DNA from: Clostridia bacterium
GTDB lineage: Bacteria > Bacillota > Clostridia > UBA1212
NCBI GenBank assembly: GCA_017959965.1
Contig: JAGCZO010000044.1
Location: 1 to 33,304 of the forward strand
Direction: 5' to 3'
Length of the DNA stretch: 33,304 bases
Both the position numbers and the translations under genes were made by a program. The first letter of the stretch is position 1; each line of letters opens with the position of its first letter. This document shows positions 7,134 to 15,409 of the stretch, in pieces. The notes under the pieces were generated by a model. The model was given only the letters and a program-made list of their open reading frames with translations. It was not told the DNA's origin and did no database searches.

Positions 7134-8981
7134 TTACTCTTTAATGATCGCGCCGAACGAGCAGTTCGAAGAGCAGGTGCCGCACCTGATACACTTGTCC
7201 TGATCGATAACGTGGATCTCTCTGGCTTTGCCGCTGATGCAGCCCACAGGGCAGTTGCGCTTACAGAGCGTGCATCCCTTGCACTTGACGGGATCGATGT
7301 AATATTTCGCCAATGCGGAGCAGATGTGCGCGGGGCAGATCTTATCTACTATGTGAGCCTCGTACTCTTCGCGGAAATTCGCCAGCGTGGAAAGGACGGG
7401 GTTCGGAGCGGTCTGGCCGAGTCCGCACATTGCGGTGTCCTTAATGGTGGCTGCCAGCTCCTGGAGGGTGTCAAGATCCTTGAGCTCGCCTTTTCCGAGC
7501 GTGATGCGCTCGAGAGTCTCCAGCATGCGTTTCGTGCCTATACGGCAGGGGGTGCATTTGCCGCAGGACTCGTCCTGAATGAACTGCATAAAGAATCTGG
7601 CGGTATCCACCATGCAGGTGTCCTCATCCATAACGATAAGTCCGCCTGAACCCATGATAGCGCCAAGGGCTGTCAGCGACTCGTAGTCCACCGACGTGTC
7701 GATGTTCTTTTCCGTTATGCATCCGCCGGAGGGGCCGCCCATCTGAGCCGCTTTGAATTTCTTTCCGTCGGTGATTCCGCCGCCGATCTCGTACACGAGC
7801 TTGCGGAGGGTAGTGCCCATGGGTACCTCGACGATACCGGTGTTGATGACGTCGCCTGCAAGCGCGAACACTTTCGTGCCTTTGCTCTTGCCAACGCCGT
7901 AGGACGCGAACCACTCTGCGCCCTTATTAATAATAGCGGGGATGTTGTAGTAGGTCTCAACGTTGTTGATAATGGTCGGGCATCCGAAAAGACCGCTCTC
8001 GAAGGGGAACGGAGGCTTCTGGCGGGGCTCGCCGCGCTCGCCCTGAATGGAGTTCATGAGCGAGGTCTCTTCGCCGCAGACGAAGGCGCCTGCGCCGATG
8101 CGGAGCTCTATGTCGAAATTGAAGCCGGAGCCTAAGATATTCTTTCCCAGAAGTCCGAATTTGTGAGCGATCTTCACCGCTTTGCTGAATCTTTCAACGG
8201 CAACGGGGTACTCGGCGCGGCAGTAAACGTAGCCATTCTGGGCTCCGATGGCGTAGCCGCCGATCATCATACCTTCAATGAGGCAGAAGGGGTCGCCCTC
8301 GATGACCGATCTGTCCATGAACGCTCCGGGGTCGCCCTCGTCGGCGTTGCAGACGATGCACTTGCGGTCGCCCTCGGCCTTCATTCCGGCGCTCCACTTA
8401 ACACCCGTGGGGAAGCCCGCGCCGCCGCGGCCTCTCAGTCCGGAAGCGGTCACTTCGTCAACGATCTGCTGCTGAGTCATACCGAAGGCCTTCGCCGCAG
8501 CGGTAAAGCCGCCTTTGGCAATGTAAGCCTCGATGGAGTCGAAGGGGATCTTGCCGCACTTGTCGAGAACGATCTGCACCTGGTCCGCGAAGAAGGGTAT
8601 GTCGTCTATGCGGGGGATGTGCTTGTTCGCATTGGCGTCGAAGAATGTGTATTCTTCAATGACCTTTCCGCCAAGGATCTGGCTGTCGATTCTCTCCTTC
8701 GCGCGTTCGGGAGTAACGTGAACGTAGTAGATACGTTCGGGCTCGATGAGGACCACAGGTCCCATGGCGCAGGTGCCCATGCAGCCGGTGAATATAACGT
8801 TCACTTTATCGGACAGTTCCAGTTTCTTTATATAGGAGTCCACAAAATGCTTGGTCTCCTGGCACTTGCCCGAAACGCATCCGCCGCCGCCGCAGACGTA
8901 TATAGTATGCTCGTATTTACCTGCGGACTCGTTGTAAGCCTCGGCAATACGCTTGAGATCTTGTACATCTTTCACTCTCAT
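7134..8981 (-). CDS. hydB: NuoF-like flavoprotein subunit HydB (copy 1)
   Basis: The 615-residue protein fuses three modules. An N-terminal thioredoxin-fold [2Fe-2S] domain has Cys in VCGGGGC and GCMGTC. A NuoF core binds FMN and NAD(H) (GRGGAGFPTG near 183-192, CNADEGDPGAF, GAGAFVCGEE) and a [4Fe-4S] cluster (SCGKCTPC near 470). The C-terminus has two complete ferredoxin motifs, CKGCTLCKRNC and CIRCGTCSSNC. It is where NADH is oxidised and where bifurcation is thought to occur. I start it at ATG 8981, one base after the hydC stop and with AGAGGTG ahead, rather than at an upstream in-frame ATG at 9023 that would lie inside hydC. All cluster cysteines are present, unlike the second copy. Confidence 0.95.
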   Translation of the reverse strand: MRVKDVQDLKRIAEAYNESAGKYEHTIYVCGGGGCVSGKCQETKHFVDSYIKKLELSDKVNVIFTGCMGTCAMGPVVLIEPERIYYVHVTPERAKERIDSQILGGKVIEEYTFFDANANKHIPRIDDIPFFADQVQIVLDKCGKIPFDSIEAYIAKGGFTAAAKAFGMTQQQIVDEVTASGLRGRGGAGFPTGVKWSAGMKAEGDRKCIVCNADEGDPGAFMDRSVIEGDPFCLIEGMMIGGYAIGAQNGYVYCRAEYPVAVERFSKAVKIAHKFGLLGKNILGSGFNFDIELRIGAGAFVCGEETSLMNSIQGERGEPRQKPPFPFESGLFGCPTIINNVETYYNIPAIINKGAEWFASYGVGKSKGTKVFALAGDVINTGIVEVPMGTTLRKLVYEIGGGITDGKKFKAAQMGGPSGGCITEKNIDTSVDYESLTALGAIMGSGGLIVMDEDTCMVDTARFFMQFIQDESCGKCTPCRIGTKRMLETLERITLGKGELKDLDTLQELAATIKDTAMCGLGQTAPNPVLSTLANFREEYEAHIVDKICPAHICSALAKYYIDPVKCKGCTLCKRNCPVGCISGKAREIHVIDQDKCIRCGTCSSNCSFGAIIKE

Positions 8982-8982
8982 A

Positions 8983-9489
8983 TCATTCACCTCTGTACTG
9001 GTCAAGGATTCCCGCGATATCATCGGGCTTTACCTGTTTAAACACTTCATCGTCAACGACCACCGCGGGAGCAAGTCCGCAGGCGCCGACGCAGCGAGTC
9101 ACGTGGATCGAGAAAAGGTTGTCAGCAGTGGCCTCGCCAATGCCGATACCCAGGATCTCCTGAAGCTTTTCGATAAGCAGCTTTCCGCCGCGCACGTAGC
9201 AGGCGGTGCCGAGGCAAACCTTTACGTCGTGCTTTGTCTTCGGAGTCGTGGAGAAGAACGAATAAAAGCTCGAAACGCTGGAAACGTACGACACAGAGAA
9301 GCCCATATTGTCTGCAACGTATTGCTGGACTTCATACGGGAGATAGCCGAATATCTCCTGAGCCGCGTGCAGCACCTGAATGAGGCAGCCTTCCTTTCCG
9401 CTGTAAAGGTCGATCACGTTGGCTAACTTTTCAAAGTTGGCCGCCATCTCTTTGTCAGAAAGAGAAACATTATTTACAACATCGCTCAT
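8983..9489 (-). CDS. hydC: NuoE-like [2Fe-2S] subunit HydC (copy 1)
   Basis: The 168-residue protein matches the 24-kDa NuoE family. It has a helical N-terminus, then a thioredoxin-like fold with the four cluster ligands in CLGTAC (C-x4-C) and CVGAC (C-x3-C). It passes electrons within the HydABC complex. ATG 9489 follows AAGGTGG. Its stop and the hydB start are separated by one base (TGA-T-ATG), so translation is probably coupled. It is the first gene of hydC-B-A operon 1. Confidence 0.94.
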   Translation of the reverse strand: MSDVVNNVSLSDKEMAANFEKLANVIDLYSGKEGCLIQVLHAAQEIFGYLPYEVQQYVADNMGFSVSYVSSVSSFYSFFSTTPKTKHDVKVCLGTACYVRGGKLLIEKLQEILGIGIGEATADNLFSIHVTRCVGACGLAPAVVVDDEVFKQVKPDDIAGILDQYRGE

Positions 9490-9558
9490 TAGTTTACCAC
9501 CTTATAAAAAAAGATAATCTGCGCGCTTTGAAACGCGTGCAAACGCTGATAAAAATTT

Positions 9559-9587
9559 ATAATATCAAAATCTCCGGAAGCCGTCAA
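9559..9587 (-). promoter_or_regulatory. Promoter of hydC-B-A operon 1
   Basis: On the - strand: TTGACG (9587-9582), 17-base spacer, TATTAT (9564-9559), with TGA just before it as an extended -10. The leader is about 62 bases. An inverted repeat, TGATA-N11-TATCA (9547-9567), overlaps the -10 and start point and could be an operator. It is not an obvious match to the Rex consensus. Confidence 0.7.
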
Positions 9588-9716
9588 CAATAATTATCGT
9601 TTTAGCGCCCTTTTTTTCCTGAATTATCACGGTTTCCGGCCGCCGCTCCCCGGAGGCTTTTCCAGGCCCTTTCGGGCGCCTTTCCCATGCCGCCGCGGGG
9701 CACGCTTGTAATTACA
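9588..9716. other. Non-coding spacer between the two hyd operons
   Basis: The 338-base gap 9490-9827 holds the operon 1 leader and promoter, this stretch, and the operon 2 terminator. Here I see no gene. It is AT-rich next to the promoter, then GC-rich, with only short hairpins such as GCCC-tttc-GGGC at 9666-9677. Confidence 0.6.
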
Positions 9717-9763
9717 GAAAGGCCCGCCGGCCTGTGCTTTTATGCGGCGGCCGGCGGGTCTTT
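9717..9763 (-). terminator. Terminator of hydC-B-A operon 2
   Basis: CCCGCCGGCC (9723-9732) pairs with GGCCGGCGGG (9749-9758). The helix extends through one G-U pair into GAAAG/CTTTC (9717-9763). On the - strand the helix ends with CTTTC and is followed by TGTAATTAC, a modest U-tract. A second small hairpin, GCAGGAA/TTCCTGC (9767-9788), stands between it and the hydA stop. Confidence 0.65.
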
Positions 9764-9827
9764 CCCGCAGGAAGTTTTTCATTCCTGCTCTGTTACAGGT
9801 TTAATTATCAAACCTTCTGTTTGAAAA

Positions 9828-11576
9828 TCAGTAGTTCTCCCTGGCGTGGTAGGTGGTGTGGAGGTCGTGGTGGGCAAGCTCGCTGCCGGGCTCGCCGTAG
9901 AATTCCTCGTACAGCTTTTTGATCACCGGGTTCTCGTGAGATTTGCGGATAGGAAGATCCGCGTCCTCTTCGTAGGTAGCTTTCGCTCTGAGGGCTCTGA
10001 GATCGACCCAGCTTCTTACCTGCGAGGGCTGGATGACCTGGCCGCCGCCGTTGACGCATCCGCCGGGGCAAGCCATTATCTCTATGAAGTCATACTCCGC
10101 TTCGCCGTTCCTGACGGATTCGAGAAGCTTGCGGGCGTTGCCGAGACCGCTTGCGACAGCGACTCTTATGGTCTTTCCCGCGACCTTGACCTCAGCGGTC
10201 TTGATACCCTGTACGCCGCGTACCGCGTGATAGTCGATGTCCTTAAGCTCTTCGCCGGAGAGGATATCGGCAACCGTTCTGAGGGCCGCTTCCATAACGC
10301 CGCCTGTGGCGCCGAAAAAGACGCCTGCGCCCGTCGCGCGGCCCATGGGGTCGTCGAACTCCGAATCGGGAAGGCTGCAGAAATCGATGCCCGCCTCTTT
10401 GATCATGGCGGCAAGCTCTCTGGTGGTCAGCACGGCGTCAACGTCCACAAAGCCCGAGGAGTTCTTCATCTCGTCCCTCTTTGCCTCAAATTTCTTCGCG
10501 GTGCAGGGCATAACGGAGACCATGAATATCTTGGCGGGATCTATGCCCATTTTCTTCGCGTAATAGGTCTTTACGACGGCTCCGAACATCTCGTGGGGAG
10601 ATTTGCAGGTCGAAAGATTGTCCAGAAAATCCGGGAAATTGTGCTCGCAGAATTTGATCCATCCCGGTGAGCAGGAGGTGATCATGGGAAGCTTTCCGCC
10701 GTTCTTTATCCTGTGAAGAAGCTCTGTGCCCTCCTCCATGATGGTGATGTCCGCGCCGGTGTCGGTGTCGAAGACCTTGTCAACGCCAAGGCGTCTGATG
10801 GCGGTGTACATCTTGCCCGTGGGTCTTGAGCCGAGGGGCATGCCGAAGGCTTCGCCAATGGAGAACCTTACCGCAGGGGCCGTCTGGAACACAACGTATT
10901 TGTCGGGATCGGCAATGGCGGCCCAGACTTCTTTTTTCTCGGATCTTTCCGTAAGAGCTCCCGTCGGGCACACCGCTATGCACTGGCCGCAGTTAACGCA
11001 TGGAGTGTCGGCAAGAGATCTGCCGAAGGGAGAAGCGACTATCGTTCTGTAGCCTCTTTCCATGGTGTCGATAACGCCCACAGTCTGAACGTTTTTGCAG
11101 ACGCTTACGCATCTTCTGCAGAGAACGCATTTGTTCGGATCTCTTACAACGGAAGGCGAGATGTTGTCGATAGGCAAAGGCTTCAGGTCGGTAAGCGCCG
11201 GGAATCTTATTCCGTCAACGCCAAGCTCCTTGGCCAGAGTCTGAAGCTCGCAGTTCTGGGACCTTGAGCACTCAAGGCAGCGTCTGTCATGGTTCGAAAG
11301 TATGAGACCGAGGGTTATCGTCCTTGATTTTCTCACCTTGGGCGAATTTGTTATAACTTCAAGGCCTTCGGAGACCGGATACACGCAGGCGGCCTGGAGC
11401 GCCCTGGCGCCCTTGATCTCCACGACGCACATACGGCAGGCGCCGATCTCATTTATATCTTTAAGGAAGCAAAGTGTCGGGATCTTAACGCCGGCCTGTC
11501 TCGCGGCTTCCAGAATCGTTGTTCCCTCCGGAACTGTCACCGGGGTACCGTCTATTTTAAGGTTGATCATTTTCAT
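9828..11576 (-). CDS. hydA: [FeFe] hydrogenase, bifurcating type, catalytic subunit HydA (copy 2)
   Basis: The 582-residue protein has the same domain order as the copy encoded at 5317-7119: [2Fe-2S] domain, His-Cys3 [4Fe-4S] motif (HDRRCLEC), two ferredoxin motifs (CVLCRRC and CVNCGQC), H-cluster domain, and small-subunit-like tail. H-cluster signatures are TSCSPGW (300-306), MPCTAKK (356-362) and MACPGGC (501-507). Ser303 again replaces the usual proton-relay Cys, and Ala502 replaces the Gly of copy 1. The two copies are clearly homologous throughout but differ at many positions, so the duplication is old. AAGGGGGTG, partly inside the hydB end, supports ATG 11576; the second ATG two codons on is a less likely start. 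Confidence 0.95.
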   Translation of the reverse strand: MKMINLKIDGTPVTVPEGTTILEAARQAGVKIPTLCFLKDINEIGACRMCVVEIKGARALQAACVYPVSEGLEVITNSPKVRKSRTITLGLILSNHDRRCLECSRSQNCELQTLAKELGVDGIRFPALTDLKPLPIDNISPSVVRDPNKCVLCRRCVSVCKNVQTVGVIDTMERGYRTIVASPFGRSLADTPCVNCGQCIAVCPTGALTERSEKKEVWAAIADPDKYVVFQTAPAVRFSIGEAFGMPLGSRPTGKMYTAIRRLGVDKVFDTDTGADITIMEEGTELLHRIKNGGKLPMITSCSPGWIKFCEHNFPDFLDNLSTCKSPHEMFGAVVKTYYAKKMGIDPAKIFMVSVMPCTAKKFEAKRDEMKNSSGFVDVDAVLTTRELAAMIKEAGIDFCSLPDSEFDDPMGRATGAGVFFGATGGVMEAALRTVADILSGEELKDIDYHAVRGVQGIKTAEVKVAGKTIRVAVASGLGNARKLLESVRNGEAEYDFIEIMACPGGCVNGGGQVIQPSQVRSWVDLRALRAKATYEEDADLPIRKSHENPVIKKLYEEFYGEPGSELAHHDLHTTYHARENY

Positions 11577-11590
11577 CAGCGTACACCCCC

Positions 11591-13549
11591 TTATTTCTTG
11601 GAAATCGCGTTGAACTTACATCCGCTGATGTAGGCTCCGCACTTGACGCATTTGCTTTGGTCTATAGTCATGGAAGGAAGCTTGTGGCCGGGAGCGGTGT
11701 AATCCGTCTTCAAAATGGCGTCAGCCGGGCAGTTTCTTGCGCACTTGCCGCAGCCGATGCACTTTTCAAGGTCGATGGTGTACTGCATGAGCGCCTTGCA
11801 GACGCCTGCGGGACATTTCTTATCCACAACGTGAGCAATATATTCGTCTTTGAAATATTTCAGAGTCGAGAGCACCGGGTTAGGAGCAGTCTGTCCGAGA
11901 CCGCAGAGCGCCGAGGATTTGATGGCGTCCGCAAGCTCGTAGAGATCGTCTATGTCGGAGAGCTCGCCCTGTCCCTTTGTGATCTTATCAAGGATGTCGT
12001 ACATCCTCTTGATTCCGATCCTGCACGGAGGGCACTTGCCGCAGCTTTCATCCACCGTGAACTCAAGGAAGAATTTGGCGATATCCACCATACAGGTGTC
12101 TTCGTCCATGACAATGAGACCGCCCGAGCCCATCATTGACCCTATCTTTGCGAGAGAATCGTAATCGATGGGGGTGTCGACGAGGGATGCGGGTATGCAT
12201 CCGCCGGAAGGTCCGCCTGTCTGGGCCGCCTTGAATTTCTTTCCGTTGGGGATGCCGCCGCCGATGTCGTAAATGATCTCCCGGAGCGTTGTTCCCATAG
12301 GAACCTCGACGAGGCCTGTGTTCTTGATCTTACCGCCAACGGCAAAGACCTTGGCGCCGGTGCTGGTGGGAACGCCGATGTTCTTGTACCACCCGGAGCC
12401 TTTGAGGATGATCTGGGGAACGTTGGCGTAGGTTTCAACGTTGTTAAGTATGGTCGGCTCGGCAAAAAGACCTTTGACCGCCGGGAAAGGAGGCCTGGGT
12501 CTGGGCTCGCCTCTGTGACCTTCAACTGAAGTCATGAGAGCCGTTTCTTCGCCGCAGACGAAAGCGCCGGCGCCCAGTCTGAGTTCTATCCTGAAGGAGA
12601 AATCGGTGCCGAATATGTGATCGCCGAGTATTCCGTACTCTTCGGCCTGCTTAATGGCGATCTCGAGTCTCTCGACGGCTATCGGATATTCCGCTCTTAC
12701 GTAAATGTAGCCCTGATTCGCTCCGATGGTGTATCCGGCGATGGCCATGGCCTCGAGGATCTCGTGGGGGTCGCCCTCCAGAACGCTTCTGTCCATGAAG
12801 GCTCCCGGGTCGCCTTCGTCTGCGTTGCAGCAGACGTATTTCTGATCCGAAACACTGTTCTTCGCGAAGAGCCATTTCTTTCCGGTGGGGAAGCCTGCGC
12901 CGCCGCGGCCTCTTAAGCCCGAATCCAGCAGCACGTTTATTACTTCGTCCGGCGTCATCTCGGTGACGACTTTGGCAAGAGCCTGGTAGCCGTCAACGGC
13001 AATGTATTCGTCTATATCCTCGGGGTCGATCTTTCCGCAGTTGTGGAGAGCTATACGGACCTGCTTCGTGAAGAAAGCGCTGCCCTCCAGGTCTTCCTCG
13101 GTGATCTCGCCTTCCTTTTTCCTGGCGGAGAAATTCTCGAGAAGCCTTTTCACGATGCGGCCGTTCATAATGTGCTCGGTCACGATCTCTTCGATATCCT
13201 CCGGCTGCACCGTGCAGTACATGGCGTCCTCGGGATAGATAACGACGATCGGACCTTCGGCGCAGAGTCCGAAGCATCCCGTTTTTACCAATTTAACTTC
13301 GCCGGTGAGGTCATACTTTGCAAGCACTCTCTCAAATTCCTTACAGAGAACGTCCGAACCCGAAGATTTGCATCCCGTTCCGGCGCAGCAGAGAATGTGC
13401 GCTCTGTACTTTTTTCCCTCTTCCGGAGGGATCTCCCCGATCGCTTTTTTTGCTAACTCAGGTATCCTGTCCGAAAAGATCTTCTTTCTGACGGCTATCT
13501 TTGACAACGCTTTTTCTTTAAGAGCGTTCAGTTCCTGTCTGGTAATCAT
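11591..13549 (-). CDS. hydB: NuoF-like flavoprotein subunit HydB (copy 2), with an altered ferredoxin motif
   Basis: The 652-residue protein is built like copy 1: thioredoxin-fold [2Fe-2S] domain (Cys in CCAGTGC and GCFGLC), NuoF core (GRGGAGFPTG, CNADEGDPGAF, GAGAFVCGEE), [4Fe-4S] site SCGKCPPC near residue 500, and a C-terminal pair of ferredoxin motifs. The first, CIGCGKCARNC, is complete. The second reads CVKCGAYISGC: the third Cys is Tyr640 (TAC at 11632-11630; TGC would be Cys). That cluster may be lost, three-iron, or liganded otherwise. The linker between the two motifs is also longer than in copy 1. GGGAGGGTGAG lies before ATG 13549. Confidence 0.94.
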   Translation of the reverse strand: MITRQELNALKEKALSKIAVRKKIFSDRIPELAKKAIGEIPPEEGKKYRAHILCCAGTGCKSSGSDVLCKEFERVLAKYDLTGEVKLVKTGCFGLCAEGPIVVIYPEDAMYCTVQPEDIEEIVTEHIMNGRIVKRLLENFSARKKEGEITEEDLEGSAFFTKQVRIALHNCGKIDPEDIDEYIAVDGYQALAKVVTEMTPDEVINVLLDSGLRGRGGAGFPTGKKWLFAKNSVSDQKYVCCNADEGDPGAFMDRSVLEGDPHEILEAMAIAGYTIGANQGYIYVRAEYPIAVERLEIAIKQAEEYGILGDHIFGTDFSFRIELRLGAGAFVCGEETALMTSVEGHRGEPRPRPPFPAVKGLFAEPTILNNVETYANVPQIILKGSGWYKNIGVPTSTGAKVFAVGGKIKNTGLVEVPMGTTLREIIYDIGGGIPNGKKFKAAQTGGPSGGCIPASLVDTPIDYDSLAKIGSMMGSGGLIVMDEDTCMVDIAKFFLEFTVDESCGKCPPCRIGIKRMYDILDKITKGQGELSDIDDLYELADAIKSSALCGLGQTAPNPVLSTLKYFKDEYIAHVVDKKCPAGVCKALMQYTIDLEKCIGCGKCARNCPADAILKTDYTAPGHKLPSMTIDQSKCVKCGAYISGCKFNAISKK

Positions 13550-13564
13550 CTGCTCACCCTCCCG

Positions 13565-14047
13565 TCAGTTCTTGTATTTTGCGATTATTGCGGGAACGTC
13601 GTCCGGCTCTTTCTTTCCGTAAACGTCCGAATTGATCGTAAAAACAGGAGCGAGACCGCAGGCGCCGATGCATCTGCAAGCCTCTATCGAGAACTTTCCG
13701 TCCTCGGTGCAATCGCCCACGCTGATCCCCAGCTCTTCCTGAATCTTATCCAGGAGCTTGTCAGAGCCCTTAACGTAGCAGGCCGTTCCGAGACATACGG
13801 AAATCTTGTATTCTCCCTTCGGCTTAGTAGAGAACTGCGTGTAGAAAGTCACAACTCCGTAAACCTCGGCAAGAGGAACGTTCAGCCCCTCAGCAACGGT
13901 TTTCTGCACCTCGACAGGCAGATAACCGTAGATCCCCTGCGCCTCGTGAAGGACGCGGATCAGGGAACCGCGAATGTTTTTGTTGGCTTCAATGACTTCA
14001 AGGAGTTTCTGATACTTTTCGTCGTTTTTCAGACACCCATTGTCCAT
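13565..14047 (-). CDS. hydC: NuoE-like [2Fe-2S] subunit HydC (copy 2)
   Basis: The 160-residue protein is of the NuoE family, with cluster ligands in CLGTAC and CIGAC. It lacks the extra N-terminal residues of copy 1. GGAGG lies eight bases before ATG 14047. It opens operon 2, followed 15 bases later by hydB, and is preceded by a near-consensus promoter. Its role is electron transfer within the second HydABC complex. Confidence 0.94.
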   Translation of the reverse strand: MDNGCLKNDEKYQKLLEVIEANKNIRGSLIRVLHEAQGIYGYLPVEVQKTVAEGLNVPLAEVYGVVTFYTQFSTKPKGEYKISVCLGTACYVKGSDKLLDKIQEELGISVGDCTEDGKFSIEACRCIGACGLAPVFTINSDVYGKKEPDDVPAIIAKYKN

Positions 14048-14084
14048 GTAAAAAACCTCCGTTTAAAATGTAAAATTAACTTTT

Positions 14085-14102
14085 TTTGAGACGAACCTCA
14101 AA
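14085..14102 (-). promoter_or_regulatory. Hairpin at the 5' end of the hyd operon 2 transcript
   Basis: TTTGAG and CTCAAA pair around a six-base loop. On the - strand the stem begins at the predicted transcription start (about 14103) and is followed by a run of A. It could stabilise the mRNA 5' end or be an operator half-site pair at +1 (inference). Confidence 0.4.
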
Positions 14103-14109
14103 CCGATGA

Positions 14110-14139
14110 ATTATACCACATTGTACAGTTCGATTTCAA
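14110..14139 (-). promoter_or_regulatory. Promoter of hydC-B-A operon 2
   Basis: On the - strand: TTGAAA (14139-14134), 18-base spacer, TATAAT (14115-14110) with TGG before it (extended -10). The leader is about 55 bases. This is the strongest-looking promoter in the hyd region. Confidence 0.75.
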
Positions 14140-14190
14140 GCCTTCCGAGGCTCTTTTCCGGTACTGATCCGTCAAAAATACAAACTAATT

Positions 14191-14205
14191 CACAAATTGT
14201 TTGTG
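14191..14205. promoter_or_regulatory. Palindrome CACAAA-TTG-TTTGTG upstream of hyd operon 2
   Basis: Perfect 6-bp arms with a 3-base spacer. It lies two bases beyond the stop of the membrane-protein gene and about 50 bases upstream of the hyd operon 2 -35 box. Too AT-rich and lacking a U-tract to be a good terminator, it may be a regulator binding site. Confidence 0.4.
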
Positions 14206-14206
14206 T

Positions 14207-15055
14207 CTACCAGCGGAATTTTCTGGCGACCACGGTTTTGTCAACGCCAATGAAATTCCCGACTCCCTGGGCAAAGCCTGCGTCGTAACGGTGACCGTCC
14301 AGATAAGCGTGCATCGAATAGGGGAACTGGACGCGTTTTTCAAGCTCGTGCTCCGCGTAGACCGATCCGTCTATCACCAGCTCCTCCCTCTGTTTGGCAA
14401 CTCTTCTGAAGACGATCTCCCGGCCCTGCGCATTGGTTTTGATGAGCACTTTGACTTTCTCGTCCGTGAATTCGGAACGTATGGGAGCGGTATTCTCATG
14501 CACCGCATTTTCGTCTTCCCCGTCACCGGTTGCCGGAAAAACCGACGGCGCGGTGGATCCGGTGGCCTTGACCCTTTTTATGCAGATGAAGATCGTGTAG
14601 CCGGAGCCCAGCAGAGCGAACAGCATGCCGAGGCCCAGATCCTTGAACCAGCCCGAGGCCACTTCGCCGATCTTCATAAATTCGGGAACCACCGCCATGC
14701 TCTCGAAAAACGTAAGAGCGTAGTCGATCTCGCCCTCTTTGTACCAGGTCATGTAGGCGTCGTATACGTCCTTGCTGATACAAATATACCAGGCCGCGAC
14801 CAGAACAAGGAGAGCTATCACGGAGGAAATGATGACCCCCTTGATGCTCTCCTTCTTAGCAAACAGCTTATATCCCTTGATGGCGAGAATAACGCCTAAA
14901 AAGCCGCATATCGATGAGATAATGCCTACCTGGTACAGTAAGAACCAGGCAAGTCCGCCTATAAGTGAAAATAGAAAAGCTCCCGCGATGCCCGCGGCAA
15001 CTCTCTCGCCGCTGTTTCCGGAGATCTTTTCTCCGGATCCTGCAAATTCATCCAT
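14207..15055 (-). CDS. Membrane protein of unknown function
   Basis: The 282-residue protein has four predicted membrane helices at about residues 19-41, 43-61, 71-93 and 138-159. A loop of roughly 45 residues lies between the third and fourth. About 120 hydrophilic residues follow, including a negatively charged stretch and then KVKVLIKT and REIVFRRV, which look like a small beta-rich domain. I recognise no family. GGGAGG precedes ATG 15055. It is the last gene after sortase, DnaD-type, DnaI-type and DUF2007 genes, 60 bases after the DUF2007 stop. It may be co-transcribed, but no functional link is evident. Confidence 0.75.
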   Translation of the reverse strand: MDEFAGSGEKISGNSGERVAAGIAGAFLFSLIGGLAWFLLYQVGIISSICGFLGVILAIKGYKLFAKKESIKGVIISSVIALLVLVAAWYICISKDVYDAYMTWYKEGEIDYALTFFESMAVVPEFMKIGEVASGWFKDLGLGMLFALLGSGYTIFICIKRVKATGSTAPSVFPATGDGEDENAVHENTAPIRSEFTDEKVKVLIKTNAQGREIVFRRVAKQREELVIDGSVYAEHELEKRVQFPYSMHAYLDGHRYDAGFAQGVGNFIGVDKTVVARKFRW

Positions 15056-15115
15056 TTCGGAAATCCTCCCTGTGGACCGCCTTTAAGGCCGCCTTTTCGG
15101 CCCTCCGGTTACCGC

Positions 15116-15394
15116 TCAGTCCTCTCCTTTGCCGGCTTCTAATTCATCCTCCGGGTCTTCCCCGTCAAAGTTTTCACCTTCAAAAAGCTGTGAAACGATC
15201 TCGTTTGCCTCTGCAAGCTTTTCCTCCGGCACGAACACCCGGACCCAGTCGGCCATACCGGTCTTCATGGCAAGGCCGGCGCCGTAAACGGGAACTCCCC
15301 CGCACTCGATGCCGTTGTCTTTGAGGGCCTCCATGAGCATTCTCGCCCAGATCTCCTCTTTTTCGCAAAGAAAAACAAAATCGCCGCCGTTCAT
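15116..15394 (-). CDS. DUF2007-family small protein
   Basis: The 92-residue protein has the DUF2007 pattern: a short beta-strand (FVFLCEKEEIWARML), a helix, GIECGG, then WVRVFVPEEKLAEANEIV. The result is a compact ferredoxin-like beta-alpha-beta fold with an acidic tail (about 73-92). Members are annotated as putative signal-transducing proteins, but no biochemical role is established. GGAGG lies before ATG 15394. It starts 15 bases after the DnaI-like gene stop, so it belongs to the same transcript. Confidence 0.75.
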   Translation of the reverse strand: MNGGDFVFLCEKEEIWARMLMEALKDNGIECGGVPVYGAGLAMKTGMADWVRVFVPEEKLAEANEIVSQLFEGENFDGEDPEDELEAGKGED

Positions 15395-15409
15395 TTTACA
15401 GTCCTCCGG

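Noticed and set aside
8982-9023. Longer N-terminus for HydB copy 1 starting at ATG 9023
   Set aside because: It would lie inside hydC; ATG 8981 has a proper ribosome site and matches where homologous sequence begins.
5317-14047. Hyd operons as a recent tandem duplication or assembly collapse
   Set aside because: The protein pairs differ at many positions and in length, and spacers and promoters are unrelated.
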